Positions 34,292 through 44,100 of a DNA stretch of 64,000 nt are shown piece after piece. The notes beneath the pieces are model-generated. The model made no database searches. It was not told the origin of the DNA and saw only the letters and a list, made by a program, of their open reading frames with translations. This DNA is from Methylobacter sp. (GTDB taxonomy: Bacteria; Pseudomonadota; Gammaproteobacteria; Methylococcales; Methylomonadaceae), in assembly GCA_030699385.1 (NCBI GenBank), contig JAUYMY010000007.1:30597-94596 (forward strand), read 5' to 3'. Both the position numbers and the translations under genes were made by a program. Within the stretch, counting starts at the first letter, position 1. Each line of letters opens with the position of its first letter.

Positions 34292-36430
34292 ATGTTACGA
34301 ATCGATATGAATCCGACGCATACTTTTGATGGATATAAATTGCGTCATGGAACCCCATTACCCTTTGGGGCGACAATAGTGCCCGGTGGGGGTATAAACT
34401 TTTCAGTTTTTTCAAGGCATGCAACTTCTTGTGAGTTAGTGCTCTTTAAGAAACATGAACCAGAACCTTTTATTATTATTCCCTTTACGTCTAAAGAGGA
34501 CGACTATCATTTTGTAATTGGTAATGTATTTACGATGATTGTATTTGATCTTCATTATGAAGATATTGAATATGCTTATCGCATGGATGGTCCTTATCGC
34601 CTTGAGGAAGGTTTTCGCTTCGATAAAACCAAAAACCTGCTTGATCCTTATGCCAAACTTATTGGCGGACGTGATATTTGGAAACAACAACCCGATTGGA
34701 ATAATCAATATCAACACAGGTCTCGGATCATATTTGATGATTTTGATTGGAAAAATGATAAACCCCTTGAAATCCCCTTCGAAGACTTGGTGATCTATGA
34801 AATGCATGTGCGCAGTTTTACAGCACATGAATCATCGAAAGTTTCAGCGAGTAAACGGGGCACTTATGCTGCTATTCGTGAAAAGATTCCGTATCTTAAA
34901 GAACTGGGTATTAATTGTGTAGAGTTATTGCCGATTCATGAATTTGATGAGTTCGAAAACTCTAAACCCAATCCCACTAAACCTGATGAAATGCTCGTTA
35001 ACTATTGGGGTTACAGCACGGTTGGTTTTTTTGCGCCTAAAGCAGGTTACGCGGCAACGGGTAAATTTGGTATGCAAGCGGATGAGTTTAAAAAACTCAT
35101 TTCCGATCTACATGCTAATGGTATAGAAGTAATTCTTGATGTGGTATTCAACCATACTGCAGAAGGTAATGAGAAGGGCTCTTATATTTCTTTCCGGGGT
35201 ATTGACAATAGCACTTATTATCTTTTAACTCCGGATGGGTATTACTATAATTTTAGTGGTACCGGCAATACGATGAACTGTAATAACCCGATAGTTCGAA
35301 ATATGATTCTCGACTGTTTGCGTTATTGGGTTTCTGAATATCATATTGATGGTTTTCGATTTGACCTTGCAGCGATTCTTAGTCGTGATGATAAGGGCGC
35401 ACCCATGGCAAATCCGCCGCTTCTTGAATCGCTCGCCTACGATCCAATTTTGGGCAAGTGCAAGCTCATTGCTGAAGCTTGGGATGCAGGTGGTTTATAT
35501 CAAGTCGGTTCATTTCCTTCATGGGGACGTTGGGCCGAATGGAATGGTAAATTCCGTGATGATATTCGCAAGTTTCTGACCGGTGAATCAGGAATGATAG
35601 GCGCTATCGCCCAGCGTATTCAAGGGTCGCCAGACCTCTATCACTGGCGAAGCCCCACTGCTTCGGTCAACTTTATCACCTGTCATGACGGGTTTACCAT
35701 CATGGATATGTTTTCCTATAATCATAAACATAATGATGCGAATGGTGAAAACAATAATGACGGTGACAATAATAACCATAGCTGGAATTGCGGTTGGGAA
35801 GGTGAAAGTACCGATGAGGGCATAAACTTTCTTAGAAAGAAACAAATTAAGAATACGTTTGCCCTGTTATTGCTTTGCCGAGGTGTTCCAATGATTCTCT
35901 CCGGGGATGAAATGGGTAATACTCAGTTTGGGAATAATAATGCTTATTGTCAGGATAATGAGATTTCGTGGCTCAACTGGGACGATTTGGAAAAGAATCG
36001 TGAACTTTTCCACTTTGCCAAAAACATGATCAATTTTCGTCATGATCATCCAGTTCTAAGACATAATAGATTCTTCCAAAATCGAGATTACATGAATACC
36101 GGTTATGCCGATATCTCATGGCATGGCACCCAATCATGGAATGCCGACTGGGGCGATGGCAGCCGCACGCTTGCTTTTCTTTTGGATGGCAAGCACGCCA
36201 AAGAGGGCGTTGTTGAAGATAACTATATATTTGTAGCCATCAATATGCACTGGGAAGGTCACACTTTTGAGATTCCGCATCCTCCTGAGGGTGTCAAATG
36301 GCACCTCGCGGCTAATACAGATATGCCGGAAGGTAGTGACATCTTTGCTACGGGTGAAGAGCCCATGCTTGAGCAACAGTATCATTTTCTGGTTGGTGCT
36401 CGTTCAATTGTTATTTTAATTGGCAAATAA
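34292..36430 (+). CDS. GlgX-like glycogen debranching enzyme (GH13)
   Basis: 712 residues. An N-terminal CBM48-like domain (about 15-150, INFSVFSRHATSCELVLF) precedes a GH13 barrel: DVVFNHTAEGNE (region I), IDGFRFDLAAIL (catalytic Asp), LIAEAWDAGG (catalytic Glu) and FITCHDGFT (third Asp). This is the GlgX/isoamylase group, which hydrolyses alpha-1,6 branches. Length is normal and all catalytic residues are intact. Unlike typical glgX, it is not beside glgA, glgB or glgC but sits between two STAS genes. Confidence 0.9.
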   Translation: MLRIDMNPTHTFDGYKLRHGTPLPFGATIVPGGGINFSVFSRHATSCELVLFKKHEPEPFIIIPFTSKEDDYHFVIGNVFTMIVFDLHYEDIEYAYRMDGPYRLEEGFRFDKTKNLLDPYAKLIGGRDIWKQQPDWNNQYQHRSRIIFDDFDWKNDKPLEIPFEDLVIYEMHVRSFTAHESSKVSASKRGTYAAIREKIPYLKELGINCVELLPIHEFDEFENSKPNPTKPDEMLVNYWGYSTVGFFAPKAGYAATGKFGMQADEFKKLISDLHANGIEVILDVVFNHTAEGNEKGSYISFRGIDNSTYYLLTPDGYYYNFSGTGNTMNCNNPIVRNMILDCLRYWVSEYHIDGFRFDLAAILSRDDKGAPMANPPLLESLAYDPILGKCKLIAEAWDAGGLYQVGSFPSWGRWAEWNGKFRDDIRKFLTGESGMIGAIAQRIQGSPDLYHWRSPTASVNFITCHDGFTIMDMFSYNHKHNDANGENNNDGDNNNHSWNCGWEGESTDEGINFLRKKQIKNTFALLLLCRGVPMILSGDEMGNTQFGNNNAYCQDNEISWLNWDDLEKNRELFHFAKNMINFRHDHPVLRHNRFFQNRDYMNTGYADISWHGTQSWNADWGDGSRTLAFLLDGKHAKEGVVEDNYIFVAINMHWEGHTFEIPHPPEGVKWHLAANTDMPEGSDIFATGEEPMLEQQYHFLVGARSIVILIGK

Positions 36431-36470
36431 AACACAACCGCTTTGTAAACTAATATAAAAAGGAAAAAAA

Positions 36471-36794
36471 ATGGAAAGTACGTTTATTGTTAACATTAAT
36501 GAGGGTACGCTTGAGATTACCCTGGCGGGTAGACTTGATGCAGGAAATGCTCCATCACTTTCTGATCAGCTGCAAGAATATAAAGGTAAAGATATTAATA
36601 ACATGGTGATATACGCTAAAGATCTTGAGTATATGGCGAGTGCCGGTATTCGTGTTATTGTATTTGCCGTGCAAAAAATATTGAAACCTGGGTCTGATGC
36701 CTATTTTATCGGCGGCCAGTCCGATATTATTTCTGTACTTGAAATGACAGGGCTTGATGATGCTCTTATTATTCAAGAAACCTATCCAGGTTAA
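36471..36794 (+). CDS. STAS domain anti-sigma factor antagonist, copy 2
   Basis: 107 residues, STAS domain with EYMASAGIRVIVF holding the phosphorylatable serine. Diverged from copy 1, so probably not a recent duplicate. AAAAGGAAAA lies before the ATG. It begins 40 bp after the GlgX-like gene. Confidence 0.88.
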   Translation: MESTFIVNINEGTLEITLAGRLDAGNAPSLSDQLQEYKGKDINNMVIYAKDLEYMASAGIRVIVFAVQKILKPGSDAYFIGGQSDIISVLEMTGLDDALIIQETYPG

Positions 36795-36875
36795 TTTTTC
36801 TACTTGTTTGTTGAATATTTCTTTTTTTTAAATAGTATCTTGATACGTTAAATTTGTATCTATTTACAAATAGTG

Positions 36876-36921
36876 GGTGGTGTTTCAAATTGATGATCAT
36901 TAATCAATACGAAACACTACC
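36876..36921. promoter_or_regulatory. 46-bp dyad upstream of the symporter gene
   Basis: GGTGGTGTTTC and GAAACACTACC form outer arms (one mismatch), with TTGAT/ATCAA inside around TGATGATCATTA. No T-run follows, so an operator or attenuator is more likely than a terminator. It lies about 60 bp before the symporter start. Confidence 0.5.
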
Positions 36922-36978
36922 TGTATTTAGAATCTATTGATACTGTATTGATGTGGCTACAAATGATACTGAGTAGTC

Positions 36979-38310
36979 ATGCGGAAGGTTATTTTAAAGC
37001 CAAGCATTGTGAATCTTGGAGAGCGTAGGAACGAATATCCAGATAACCTTTACATCATTACTTGTATGTCTTATTTTAATTTATTACTTAATCCTTGGGT
37101 AATTCTAGGTAGTGCTGCAAGCGGTGTACTGATGGCGATTTTTTACCCGTCATTAGTTGAAAACTTAGAGCTGTTCAGTACACTTTATCTTAAATTACTG
37201 CAAATGCTCGTTTTACCGGTGTTGATGACGGCAATAATATCGGGCTTAGGGCGTTTATTTATTTCTGGCGCTGCGCAAAATTACATCGCTAAAATTTTGG
37301 CTTTTATTGTTTTTAATCTGGTGCTCGCGAGTGCAGTCGGTGTACAGGTTGGTTTTATTGGTGGTGTAGGTAAAGATCTTGGTTATCAGGTTGAAACAGT
37401 TTTAGGAAAAACTATCACTAAAGCCGAGACCGATCCGAATTGGACTGCCCATGAAACACCGAAAGAGGCTATCGGGCTAGCAGGATTTGTTCGGGCAATG
37501 ATTCCGAATAATATTTTTTATTCGTTAACAAACGGTGAAAACTTAGCTGTTGTATTTTTCTCCATTGTTATCGGTATCTGCATGGGGTCATTACGTTCGG
37601 GTTCGGGATGTAAAGCCTTGGATGTTATCGATGTGTTTTATGAAACCTTTCTGGAAGCTATCAATTGGGCCATGTATTTACTACCGTTTGGGCTTTTTTG
37701 TATATTTGCAACTCAAATCAATAATGTAGGGATAGAAATATTTAAGGCGATGTCTAGTCTGGTGCTCTGTATTTATTTGGGGGCTTTTATTTTAATCGGC
37801 GTATTTTCTCTGATAGTTTGCTTAAAGTCCGGTAATAACTATATCAAATCTTTACTGAATTTTAGACAACCTTTTATTGTTGCATTTGGAACAGCGAGCG
37901 GCTTTGCGACTATTCCTTCGGCATTATCCGTATTGCAAAATAAATTTACGGTTAATCGTAATGTCAGTGATTTAATTTTACCCTTGGGCGTCACTATAAA
38001 CCCTCCAGGATCTGTACTTTACTTTGCTTTGACCGGCATTTTTATTACTCAGATTTACGATGTGACGCTGACTATAAATAATTTATTTGTGATAATTATC
38101 GGTGCAATTTTAGCAGGAATTTCTTCCTCAAGCGCCCCTGGAATTGTTGGCCTTAGCATGATTTCCATCATGCTTGAACCCTTAGGTGTACCTGTCGAAG
38201 TAGCCGTTATTCTATTGATTGCCATTGATCCAATCGTAGATCCTATCCTAACGGTTGTTAATGTTCATGCTAATTGCGCGATGGCGCTTATGGTTGATAA
38301 ATCCGAATGA
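36979..38310 (+). CDS. Dicarboxylate/amino acid:cation symporter (DAACS/SDF family)
   Basis: 443 residues with eight or more membrane helices. LYLKLLQMLVLPVLMTAIISGLG is TM2-like, GTASGFATIPSAL matches the serine-rich HP1 region, and LPLGVTINPPGSVLYFALTGIFI matches the TM7 motif (NMDGT in relatives; the Asp is replaced here by Pro-Pro). The transported substrate is uncertain. The start may be 37066 (MSYFNLLLNPW), since the first 29 residues look atypical and no Shine-Dalgarno supports either. Confidence 0.82.
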   Translation: MRKVILKPSIVNLGERRNEYPDNLYIITCMSYFNLLLNPWVILGSAASGVLMAIFYPSLVENLELFSTLYLKLLQMLVLPVLMTAIISGLGRLFISGAAQNYIAKILAFIVFNLVLASAVGVQVGFIGGVGKDLGYQVETVLGKTITKAETDPNWTAHETPKEAIGLAGFVRAMIPNNIFYSLTNGENLAVVFFSIVIGICMGSLRSGSGCKALDVIDVFYETFLEAINWAMYLLPFGLFCIFATQINNVGIEIFKAMSSLVLCIYLGAFILIGVFSLIVCLKSGNNYIKSLLNFRQPFIVAFGTASGFATIPSALSVLQNKFTVNRNVSDLILPLGVTINPPGSVLYFALTGIFITQIYDVTLTINNLFVIIIGAILAGISSSSAPGIVGLSMISIMLEPLGVPVEVAVILLIAIDPIVDPILTVVNVHANCAMALMVDKSE

Positions 38311-38589
38311 ATATTATCTATACTCTTTCTTATCTAATTTGACGATTAGACGAAACTAAATTATGCACAGTTAGTCGTGGTAAAAATTATTGCCAGATTT
38401 ATATTAGGCCGGATACATTAGTGATAGTACATGAAATAACTTAGGCTACTTAAAACGCTGACTCTTTTTATAGGGGGGCATTTTTGCGGCAATAAGAATG
38501 ACGTAGATTGTTAATGATGAGTGACGTATTTAAATTGAAAACGCTGTAAGTGCGGCATAACACTAGATATTAATAGGAAGAGTTGAGCA

Positions 38590-40539
38590 ATGATCAAAAA
38601 CAAAACGTCTATACGTAATAAAATATTTTTTGTCTTACTGACATTATCACTATTCTCCAGTCTTTTTGTTGGCGGGATAGCGCTCTATTCAATGAAAGAA
38701 ATTGAACAGTCTGCTATAGATATTATGATTGATAAAAATCAAAATATGTTGCAGGTCATAGCTCATAAACAAAGCGCAATTACTCATGAAATCCTCAGCC
38801 GAACTGAACAATCTATTACTATTATTGCGGAAAGTCTTATCTGGGAAAAAGGAAAAAATAACGATGTAATCTTTCGTTCTCTTGAGTCACTAAAGAACCA
38901 TGATCCCTATATTTATAATACCTATATAGCGACTACGGATGGAAAATTCACCAGCTTTTCCAAAGATAAAGCCGATAATCTGGATAAAAATTTCAATCCA
39001 CTTGAAAGGTCGTGGTACCAAAAGGCTATTAACTCAAAATCACTAGTCTGGAGTGATGTTTATCCTGATGCTTCAATATCAGGGAAACTGATGATCACCT
39101 GTTCAAAAGTAATTTACGACACTCAAGGAGAAATTGCCGGGGTAATCGGATTTGATCTGACAACTGAAGAAGTCAGTAATAATATTATCAATACTGAAAT
39201 CGGCGACATGGGGTATGCCTTTCTTATCGATAGTTATGGCAATATTATCGCCAGACCAGAAATCAATAGCAGCAATTCACAATGGGATGAGATTTTTACC
39301 ATTCCTATTGGGGGTAATCTTCATCAAGTTAAGAACAGCGAATTCCAAGCTATTCTCAACGAAATGATTGGCAGCAAGGTCGGATTTCTGGAGTGGGAAC
39401 GAAAAATGGAAGGTAATAAATTTATTGCTTTTAATACCTTCTCATCCATGAATTTAACTTTAGGCGTGGTTAGTTCAAGAGCGGCTATTGAAGATGCCGC
39501 AGAATCAGTATTTATAGAAAAAATAAAAGAAGTCAGTATTTATTTTATAGCTATTCTAATAGTTATTATGTTTTTAGCGATTATAATTGGAATCAATTCG
39601 TCTAAAATAATTTCACGTCCTATCGAAATACTAAATGATGGTGTAAGAAAGATAGGAGCAGGAAACCTTGATTATATTATTGAAATAAAAACAGGGAATG
39701 AGCTCGAACAGTTGGCAGGTGAATTTAATAAAATGTCGAACAATCTTCGACAGCACATGCGTGATCTGGAACTGACCACCAAGCAAAAGCAACAAATTGA
39801 GAGTGAGTTGAATATTGCCTCTCGAATTCAGCGTGACATGCTTCCCATGATATTTCCGGCGTTTCCAGACAATAAAGAATTGGATATTTACGCCTCTATG
39901 TTGGCCGCCAAACAAGTCGGTGGAGATTTTTATGACTTTTTCTTAATCAATCCGGATAAGCTTTGTTTTGTGATTGGTGATGTTTCGGGAAAAGGAATTC
40001 CTGCTTCGCTGTTCATGGTAATTTCTAAAACCCTGATTAAAAATGAAGCGATGAGTAATATTTCACCCGCTGAAGTGCTCTACAATGTTAATAATACGCT
40101 TAACAACGGGAATGAGGAAATGATGTTTGTCACAGTGCTGCTGTGCATGATGGAATTAAGTACCGGTAATATTGAGTTTGCCAACGCGGGACACAATCCT
40201 CCGCTACTGATGAAGAATAATAATCAGGATGTTGATTATCTTCATCTTAATAAGTCAAAAATATTAGGCGTATTTCCAGATGCCCCTTATACCAACCAGA
40301 ATATCACGCTCAACCCTCAAGATACTCTAGTTCTTTATACTGATGGCGTTACTGAGGCTATGGACCCTGATAATAATCAATTTACAGAAAATAAACTACA
40401 TGAAACACTTCTGAATTTGCAAGGATTTTCAGTTGAAAAAATTGAAGAAGGGATTCAACATGCGGTCAAGGGTTTCGTAAAGGATGCTGAACAGTCTGAT
40501 GATATTACTCTATTGATTGTTCAATACTATGGAAAATAA
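38590..40539 (+). CDS. Cache-HAMP-PP2C (RsbU/SpoIIE-type) serine phosphatase
   Basis: 649 residues: TM1 about 13-33, a periplasmic double Cache sensor (about 35-310, ERSWYQKAINSKSLVWSDVY, ISGKLMITCSKVIYD), TM2 about 317-337, HAMP (SRPIEILNDGVRKIGAGN), a short coiled coil, then a PP2C domain. Metal-binding aspartates lie in GGDFYDFF, GDVSGKGIPASLF, LYTDGVTEA and SDDITLL. It senses an external small molecule and should dephosphorylate the STAS proteins. Confidence 0.92.
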   Translation: MIKNKTSIRNKIFFVLLTLSLFSSLFVGGIALYSMKEIEQSAIDIMIDKNQNMLQVIAHKQSAITHEILSRTEQSITIIAESLIWEKGKNNDVIFRSLESLKNHDPYIYNTYIATTDGKFTSFSKDKADNLDKNFNPLERSWYQKAINSKSLVWSDVYPDASISGKLMITCSKVIYDTQGEIAGVIGFDLTTEEVSNNIINTEIGDMGYAFLIDSYGNIIARPEINSSNSQWDEIFTIPIGGNLHQVKNSEFQAILNEMIGSKVGFLEWERKMEGNKFIAFNTFSSMNLTLGVVSSRAAIEDAAESVFIEKIKEVSIYFIAILIVIMFLAIIIGINSSKIISRPIEILNDGVRKIGAGNLDYIIEIKTGNELEQLAGEFNKMSNNLRQHMRDLELTTKQKQQIESELNIASRIQRDMLPMIFPAFPDNKELDIYASMLAAKQVGGDFYDFFLINPDKLCFVIGDVSGKGIPASLFMVISKTLIKNEAMSNISPAEVLYNVNNTLNNGNEEMMFVTVLLCMMELSTGNIEFANAGHNPPLLMKNNNQDVDYLHLNKSKILGVFPDAPYTNQNITLNPQDTLVLYTDGVTEAMDPDNNQFTENKLHETLLNLQGFSVEKIEEGIQHAVKGFVKDAEQSDDITLLIVQYYGK

Positions 40540-40694
40540 ATTATCAGAAAAGTCGAAATTAGATTAATTTATATCTATTTAAATAACCTAAAAAATATTT
40601 TTTCATTAATCTTCCGAACTGACTGTAAAAATGGGCGAACCATGAGTCTAAGCTTGGATATTAATTCCAATCATTTTATTCAAGAGGATTAAAA

Positions 40695-41120
40695 ATGCCA
40701 GAGATCACACTTCAGGCAGAAAAAGATAATTTTGGTATATTGATGAATTTTGTCGATGATTTTGCAAAAAAAATGGGATTTATTTCATCGTCACTCTATC
40801 GAATCAATCTTGCCGCAGAAGAACTTATTATTAATGTCATTAATCATGCCTATCCTCAGGGAAAGGGACATATTACTTTAGTTTGTGAAGAAGTTACTGT
40901 GCCGCAAAGGGGTATTAAATTACAAATTAGCGATAATGGTACACCTTTTGATCCTCTTGCCAAGGTCGATCCAGATATTAATCAAGCTATAGAAGACCGA
41001 CCCATTGGCGGCTTGGGTATTCACTTAGTCAAAAAAACCGCCAACGAAATTTTTTACCGAAGAGAGAATGATACTAATATCTTAACAATCGTTTTTTATC
41101 TTGATTGCAAACAAGATTAG
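40695..41120 (+). CDS. RsbW-like anti-sigma factor serine kinase
   Basis: 141 residues, a HATPase_c_2 (GHKL) domain: NLAAEELIINVINHAYP (N box), ISDNGTPFDPLA (G1) and GGLGIHLVKKTA (G2). It would phosphorylate STAS proteins and, when free, bind a sigma factor or another target. No sigma factor is encoded in this block. GAGGA precedes the ATG. Confidence 0.9.
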   Translation: MPEITLQAEKDNFGILMNFVDDFAKKMGFISSSLYRINLAAEELIINVINHAYPQGKGHITLVCEEVTVPQRGIKLQISDNGTPFDPLAKVDPDINQAIEDRPIGGLGIHLVKKTANEIFYRRENDTNILTIVFYLDCKQD

Positions 41121-41305
41121 CAGTTTCTCATTTATTGACAGGTGAAATATTATCACCACGGAGCGCGCGAAGTTTTATTCTTCGTGCCCTTCATGGTTTA
41201 GTTGGTTTGTTTGGGATAATAACTGTCAAGCTAAAAAACTTGTATATTGGGTTGTATTGTCAAATACCCCACATATTTATTGATTAACCGTCCTGATTAT
41301 GCATT

Positions 41306-42190
41306 ATGCAATTAAAACGATATTTTATTATTTTTTCTTTGCTACTCCCAACATCTCACTTAGCATTTGCCGATGGGCATTATCCTGATGGTGCTGAGGG
41401 TATTAAGGGAGCTACACTACCGCCCCCCGGAGTTTATACTAAGTGGTACAACATGTATTACACATCGGATACGGTTAAAGATCAAAATGGCGATAACAGT
41501 AATGTAAGTCAAAATCTTGATACTTTTGCTACGGTTCCCCGTTTTATATGGATCAGTAATCAAAAAATTATGGGTGGAGACTACGGTATTAATGTTGCCG
41601 TTCCGTTTGTCAATGTACATTTGAAAACTCAAGATATAAACCAATCTAAATTTAATCTTAGCGACATTCTATTAGAACAGGTATTAGGTTGGCATTTAGA
41701 TCAGTGGGATTTTTCGGCGGCGACAGGCGTATGGTTTCCTGTAGGGAATTTCAATCCATCCGAAGCCGTGAATATTGGCAAGGGTTTTTGGACAGGTATG
41801 TTCACAGCCGGAGCAACTCATTATTTCGATAAAGAAAAGACGTGGCACTTCTCGGCTCTTAGTCGTTATCAAACTAATAGTAGAAAAAGTGGCATTGATA
41901 TTCGTCCTGGAGGCGACTTTCTTGTTGAATGGGGATTAGGCAAGACACTAGCGCAAAACTGGAATATAGGTATTTCCTCGTACACTCACTGGCAAGTCAC
42001 AAGCGATACGGGTTCGGCTGTAAATTATGATGCTAGCGCTCATGCGAGTTACTATGCAATTGGCCCGGAAATTAGTTATTTTTACCAACCGGCACAGACA
42101 TCATTTGAGTTTCGCTACCAAAAAGAGTTTGCGGCTGTTAATTATACTGAAGGTCATAAACTAACTTTTTCGTTTGTCGTTATTTTTTAA
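41306..42190 (+). CDS. Outer-membrane MetA/SphA-type transporter-like protein
   Basis: 294 residues: a signal peptide (about 1-22, ending AFADG) and an outer-membrane beta-barrel pattern ending in aromatic FSFVVIF. GAEGIKGATLPPPGVYTKWYNMYY and DYGINVAVPFVNV match the phenol-degradation MetA family of proposed hydrophobic-substrate channels. Substrate unknown. It is the last gene of the AT-rich block. Confidence 0.82.
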   Translation: MQLKRYFIIFSLLLPTSHLAFADGHYPDGAEGIKGATLPPPGVYTKWYNMYYTSDTVKDQNGDNSNVSQNLDTFATVPRFIWISNQKIMGGDYGINVAVPFVNVHLKTQDINQSKFNLSDILLEQVLGWHLDQWDFSAATGVWFPVGNFNPSEAVNIGKGFWTGMFTAGATHYFDKEKTWHFSALSRYQTNSRKSGIDIRPGGDFLVEWGLGKTLAQNWNIGISSYTHWQVTSDTGSAVNYDASAHASYYAIGPEISYFYQPAQTSFEFRYQKEFAAVNYTEGHKLTFSFVVIF

Positions 42191-42219
42191 TTGTTTGAGT
42201 TCAAGACAATATCGTAATC

Positions 42220-43575
42220 ATGAACTCAGTATTAAGTACACAACGTAACATCATCACGGTTACTCAGCTTAACCGCGCTACCAGCCAGTTGCTGGCCGAG
42301 CATTTTTTCTCGGTTTTGGTTGAAGGCGAATTGTCTAATCTTGCTCAGCCGACTTCAGGGCATATTTACTTTACATTGAAGGACGCTAATGCTCAGGTGC
42401 GTTGTGCGATGTTTCGTACTCAGCAGCGCCGGTTGGGGTTCAAGCCGGAAAACGGCAAACAGGTTGTGGTCAAGGCGCAAGTCAGTTTGTATGAACCCCG
42501 TGGCGATTATCAGCTGATTGTCGAGCAGATTGAAGAAGCCGGCGATGGCGCATTACGGCGCGCTTTTGATGCGCTGAAGCTGAAACTGTCGGAACAGGGG
42601 CTGTTTGACGTCGCGCACAAACGAAGCCTGCCAGCGCTGCCAAACGCGATTGGTGTGATTACTTCGCCATCGGGCGCGGCTATCAGGGATATAGTGGCCG
42701 TGTTGCGACGGCGTTTTGCGGCCATACCGGTGATTATTTACCCGGTTGCGGTGCAGGGCGATAATGCTAAACATGAAATTGCCAAGGCGATAGCGACCGC
42801 CAATCGGCTTAAGCAATGCGATGTGATCATTCTCGGGCGTGGCGGCGGTTCGCTGGAAGACCTGTGGGCGTTCAATGAAGAGCTGGTTGCCAGGGCGATT
42901 TATGCCAGCGAAATTCCTATTATTTCAGCGGTCGGTCATGAAACAGATGTCACCATTGCCGATTTTGTCGCCGATTTGCGTGCGGCGACGCCATCGGCTG
43001 CCGCAGAATACGCGAGTCCCGATCAGCAGCACTGGCTGTCGCGGTTTCAATCTCTGGAATCGCGGCTGCAACAGCACTTACAACGCAAGTTGAACCAAAA
43101 ACAGCAGACGCTTGATTGGCTGGGTCAGCGTTTGCAACAGCAACATCCCGGACAAAGGCTGGCAAGAAACAGGCGTCGTAGCGATGAGCTTGAAGCTCGG
43201 CTTAAGCAGGCCATGCGCGGAAAGCTTCGCCGGAATGCCAGTGTTATTGAAGCCAAGTCAGCCAAATTATGGCGATACAATCCGGCGTTGACGATTAGCA
43301 GCCATCAACAACGGCAAGACTATTTGCGGCAGCGCCTGATTGCGGCGACCGCGCATAAGCTGGAGCAGCTTAAGCAGCGCTTGTTAAATGCCAGCCAAAC
43401 CTTGCACGCGGTCAGTCCTTTGGCTACGCTAAACCGGGGCTATGCCTTGGTCATTAAGCCGGATTCGGGCGCGGTTATCCGTTCCAGCGAACAGCTTAAG
43501 CCCGGCGATACGGTGCAAACCCGTCTTGGGCATGGCAGTTTTACCAGCGAAATCAAAACTATTAGTCGGGATTAA
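42220..43575 (+). CDS. xseA: Exodeoxyribonuclease VII large subunit
   Basis: 451 residues. An N-terminal OB domain (VEGELSNLAQPTSGHIYFTLKD), a catalytic block with VITSPSGAAIRDI, ILGRGGGSLEDLWAFNEE, AVGHETDVTIADFVADLRAATPSAAAE, a coiled coil (about 270-385) and the C-terminal LNRGYALV strand. It degrades single-stranded DNA with XseB. Composition returns to the chromosomal norm here. Confidence 0.96.
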   Translation: MNSVLSTQRNIITVTQLNRATSQLLAEHFFSVLVEGELSNLAQPTSGHIYFTLKDANAQVRCAMFRTQQRRLGFKPENGKQVVVKAQVSLYEPRGDYQLIVEQIEEAGDGALRRAFDALKLKLSEQGLFDVAHKRSLPALPNAIGVITSPSGAAIRDIVAVLRRRFAAIPVIIYPVAVQGDNAKHEIAKAIATANRLKQCDVIILGRGGGSLEDLWAFNEELVARAIYASEIPIISAVGHETDVTIADFVADLRAATPSAAAEYASPDQQHWLSRFQSLESRLQQHLQRKLNQKQQTLDWLGQRLQQQHPGQRLARNRRRSDELEARLKQAMRGKLRRNASVIEAKSAKLWRYNPALTISSHQQRQDYLRQRLIAATAHKLEQLKQRLLNASQTLHAVSPLATLNRGYALVIKPDSGAVIRSSEQLKPGDTVQTRLGHGSFTSEIKTISRD

Positions 43576-44095
43576 CGGCGTTATTGACTAAAGGCCATTG
43601 TGCTATCACCTGATAGCGAACGCCCTCGGCTTCGCTACAGGATTCAACCAGACAAAATGATTCGGCGCGCCAAATCAGCGGCTCAATCTTCGCTTCCGGT
43701 AAATAGTCGGCGTGTCGAGCCAGGGTAATGTGCGGGGTATAAGGCCGGGTATCGGTGCGCAGACCGCAATTTGCTGCCGCTTTTTCCAGTGCGCTGGTTA
43801 ATATCAGCGCTTCATTCGGTGCCGGTTGTCGGCAGGTCAGGCATAAAATACGCGGTTTTTGCCAATAACTTAAGCGGTCGAAGGTCAATGTAAAAGGCGG
43901 CGCAGTCATCCCGGCAACCGCTTGTTTAATCGTCTCGGCGTCGGCGGCACCCAAAAACACCAGTGTCAGATGGAGATTGTGCGGCGACACCCAGGTGCAG
44001 TCTTTTGCGGCGATGGTTTGGCTTAAAGCCGCCAGCGTTTGCCGGGTTTTAGTGTCGGGCCATAAGGCAAAAAACAAGCGCGAAGTGTTGCTCAT
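43562..44095 (-). CDS. thpR: RNA 2',3'-cyclic phosphodiesterase ThpR
   Basis: 177 residues of the 2H phosphoesterase family. The two catalytic motifs HLTLVF (about 42-47) and HITLAR (about 123-128) are intact. It opens 2',3'-cyclic phosphates and ligates tRNA halves in vitro. Its 3' end overlaps xseA by 14 bp. It lies 5 bp after the 5'-nucleotidase stop, in the same operon. Confidence 0.92.
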   Translation of the reverse strand: MSNTSRLFFALWPDTKTRQTLAALSQTIAAKDCTWVSPHNLHLTLVFLGAADAETIKQAVAGMTAPPFTLTFDRLSYWQKPRILCLTCRQPAPNEALILTSALEKAAANCGLRTDTRPYTPHITLARHADYLPEAKIEPLIWRAESFCLVESCSEAEGVRYQVIAQWPLVNNAVNPD

Positions 44096-44100
44096 TGTGG

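Noticed and set aside
41105-41287. 60-residue ORF between the kinase and the outer-membrane gene
   Set aside because: It reads into the dispersed ATTATCACCACG repeat and has no plausible start signal.
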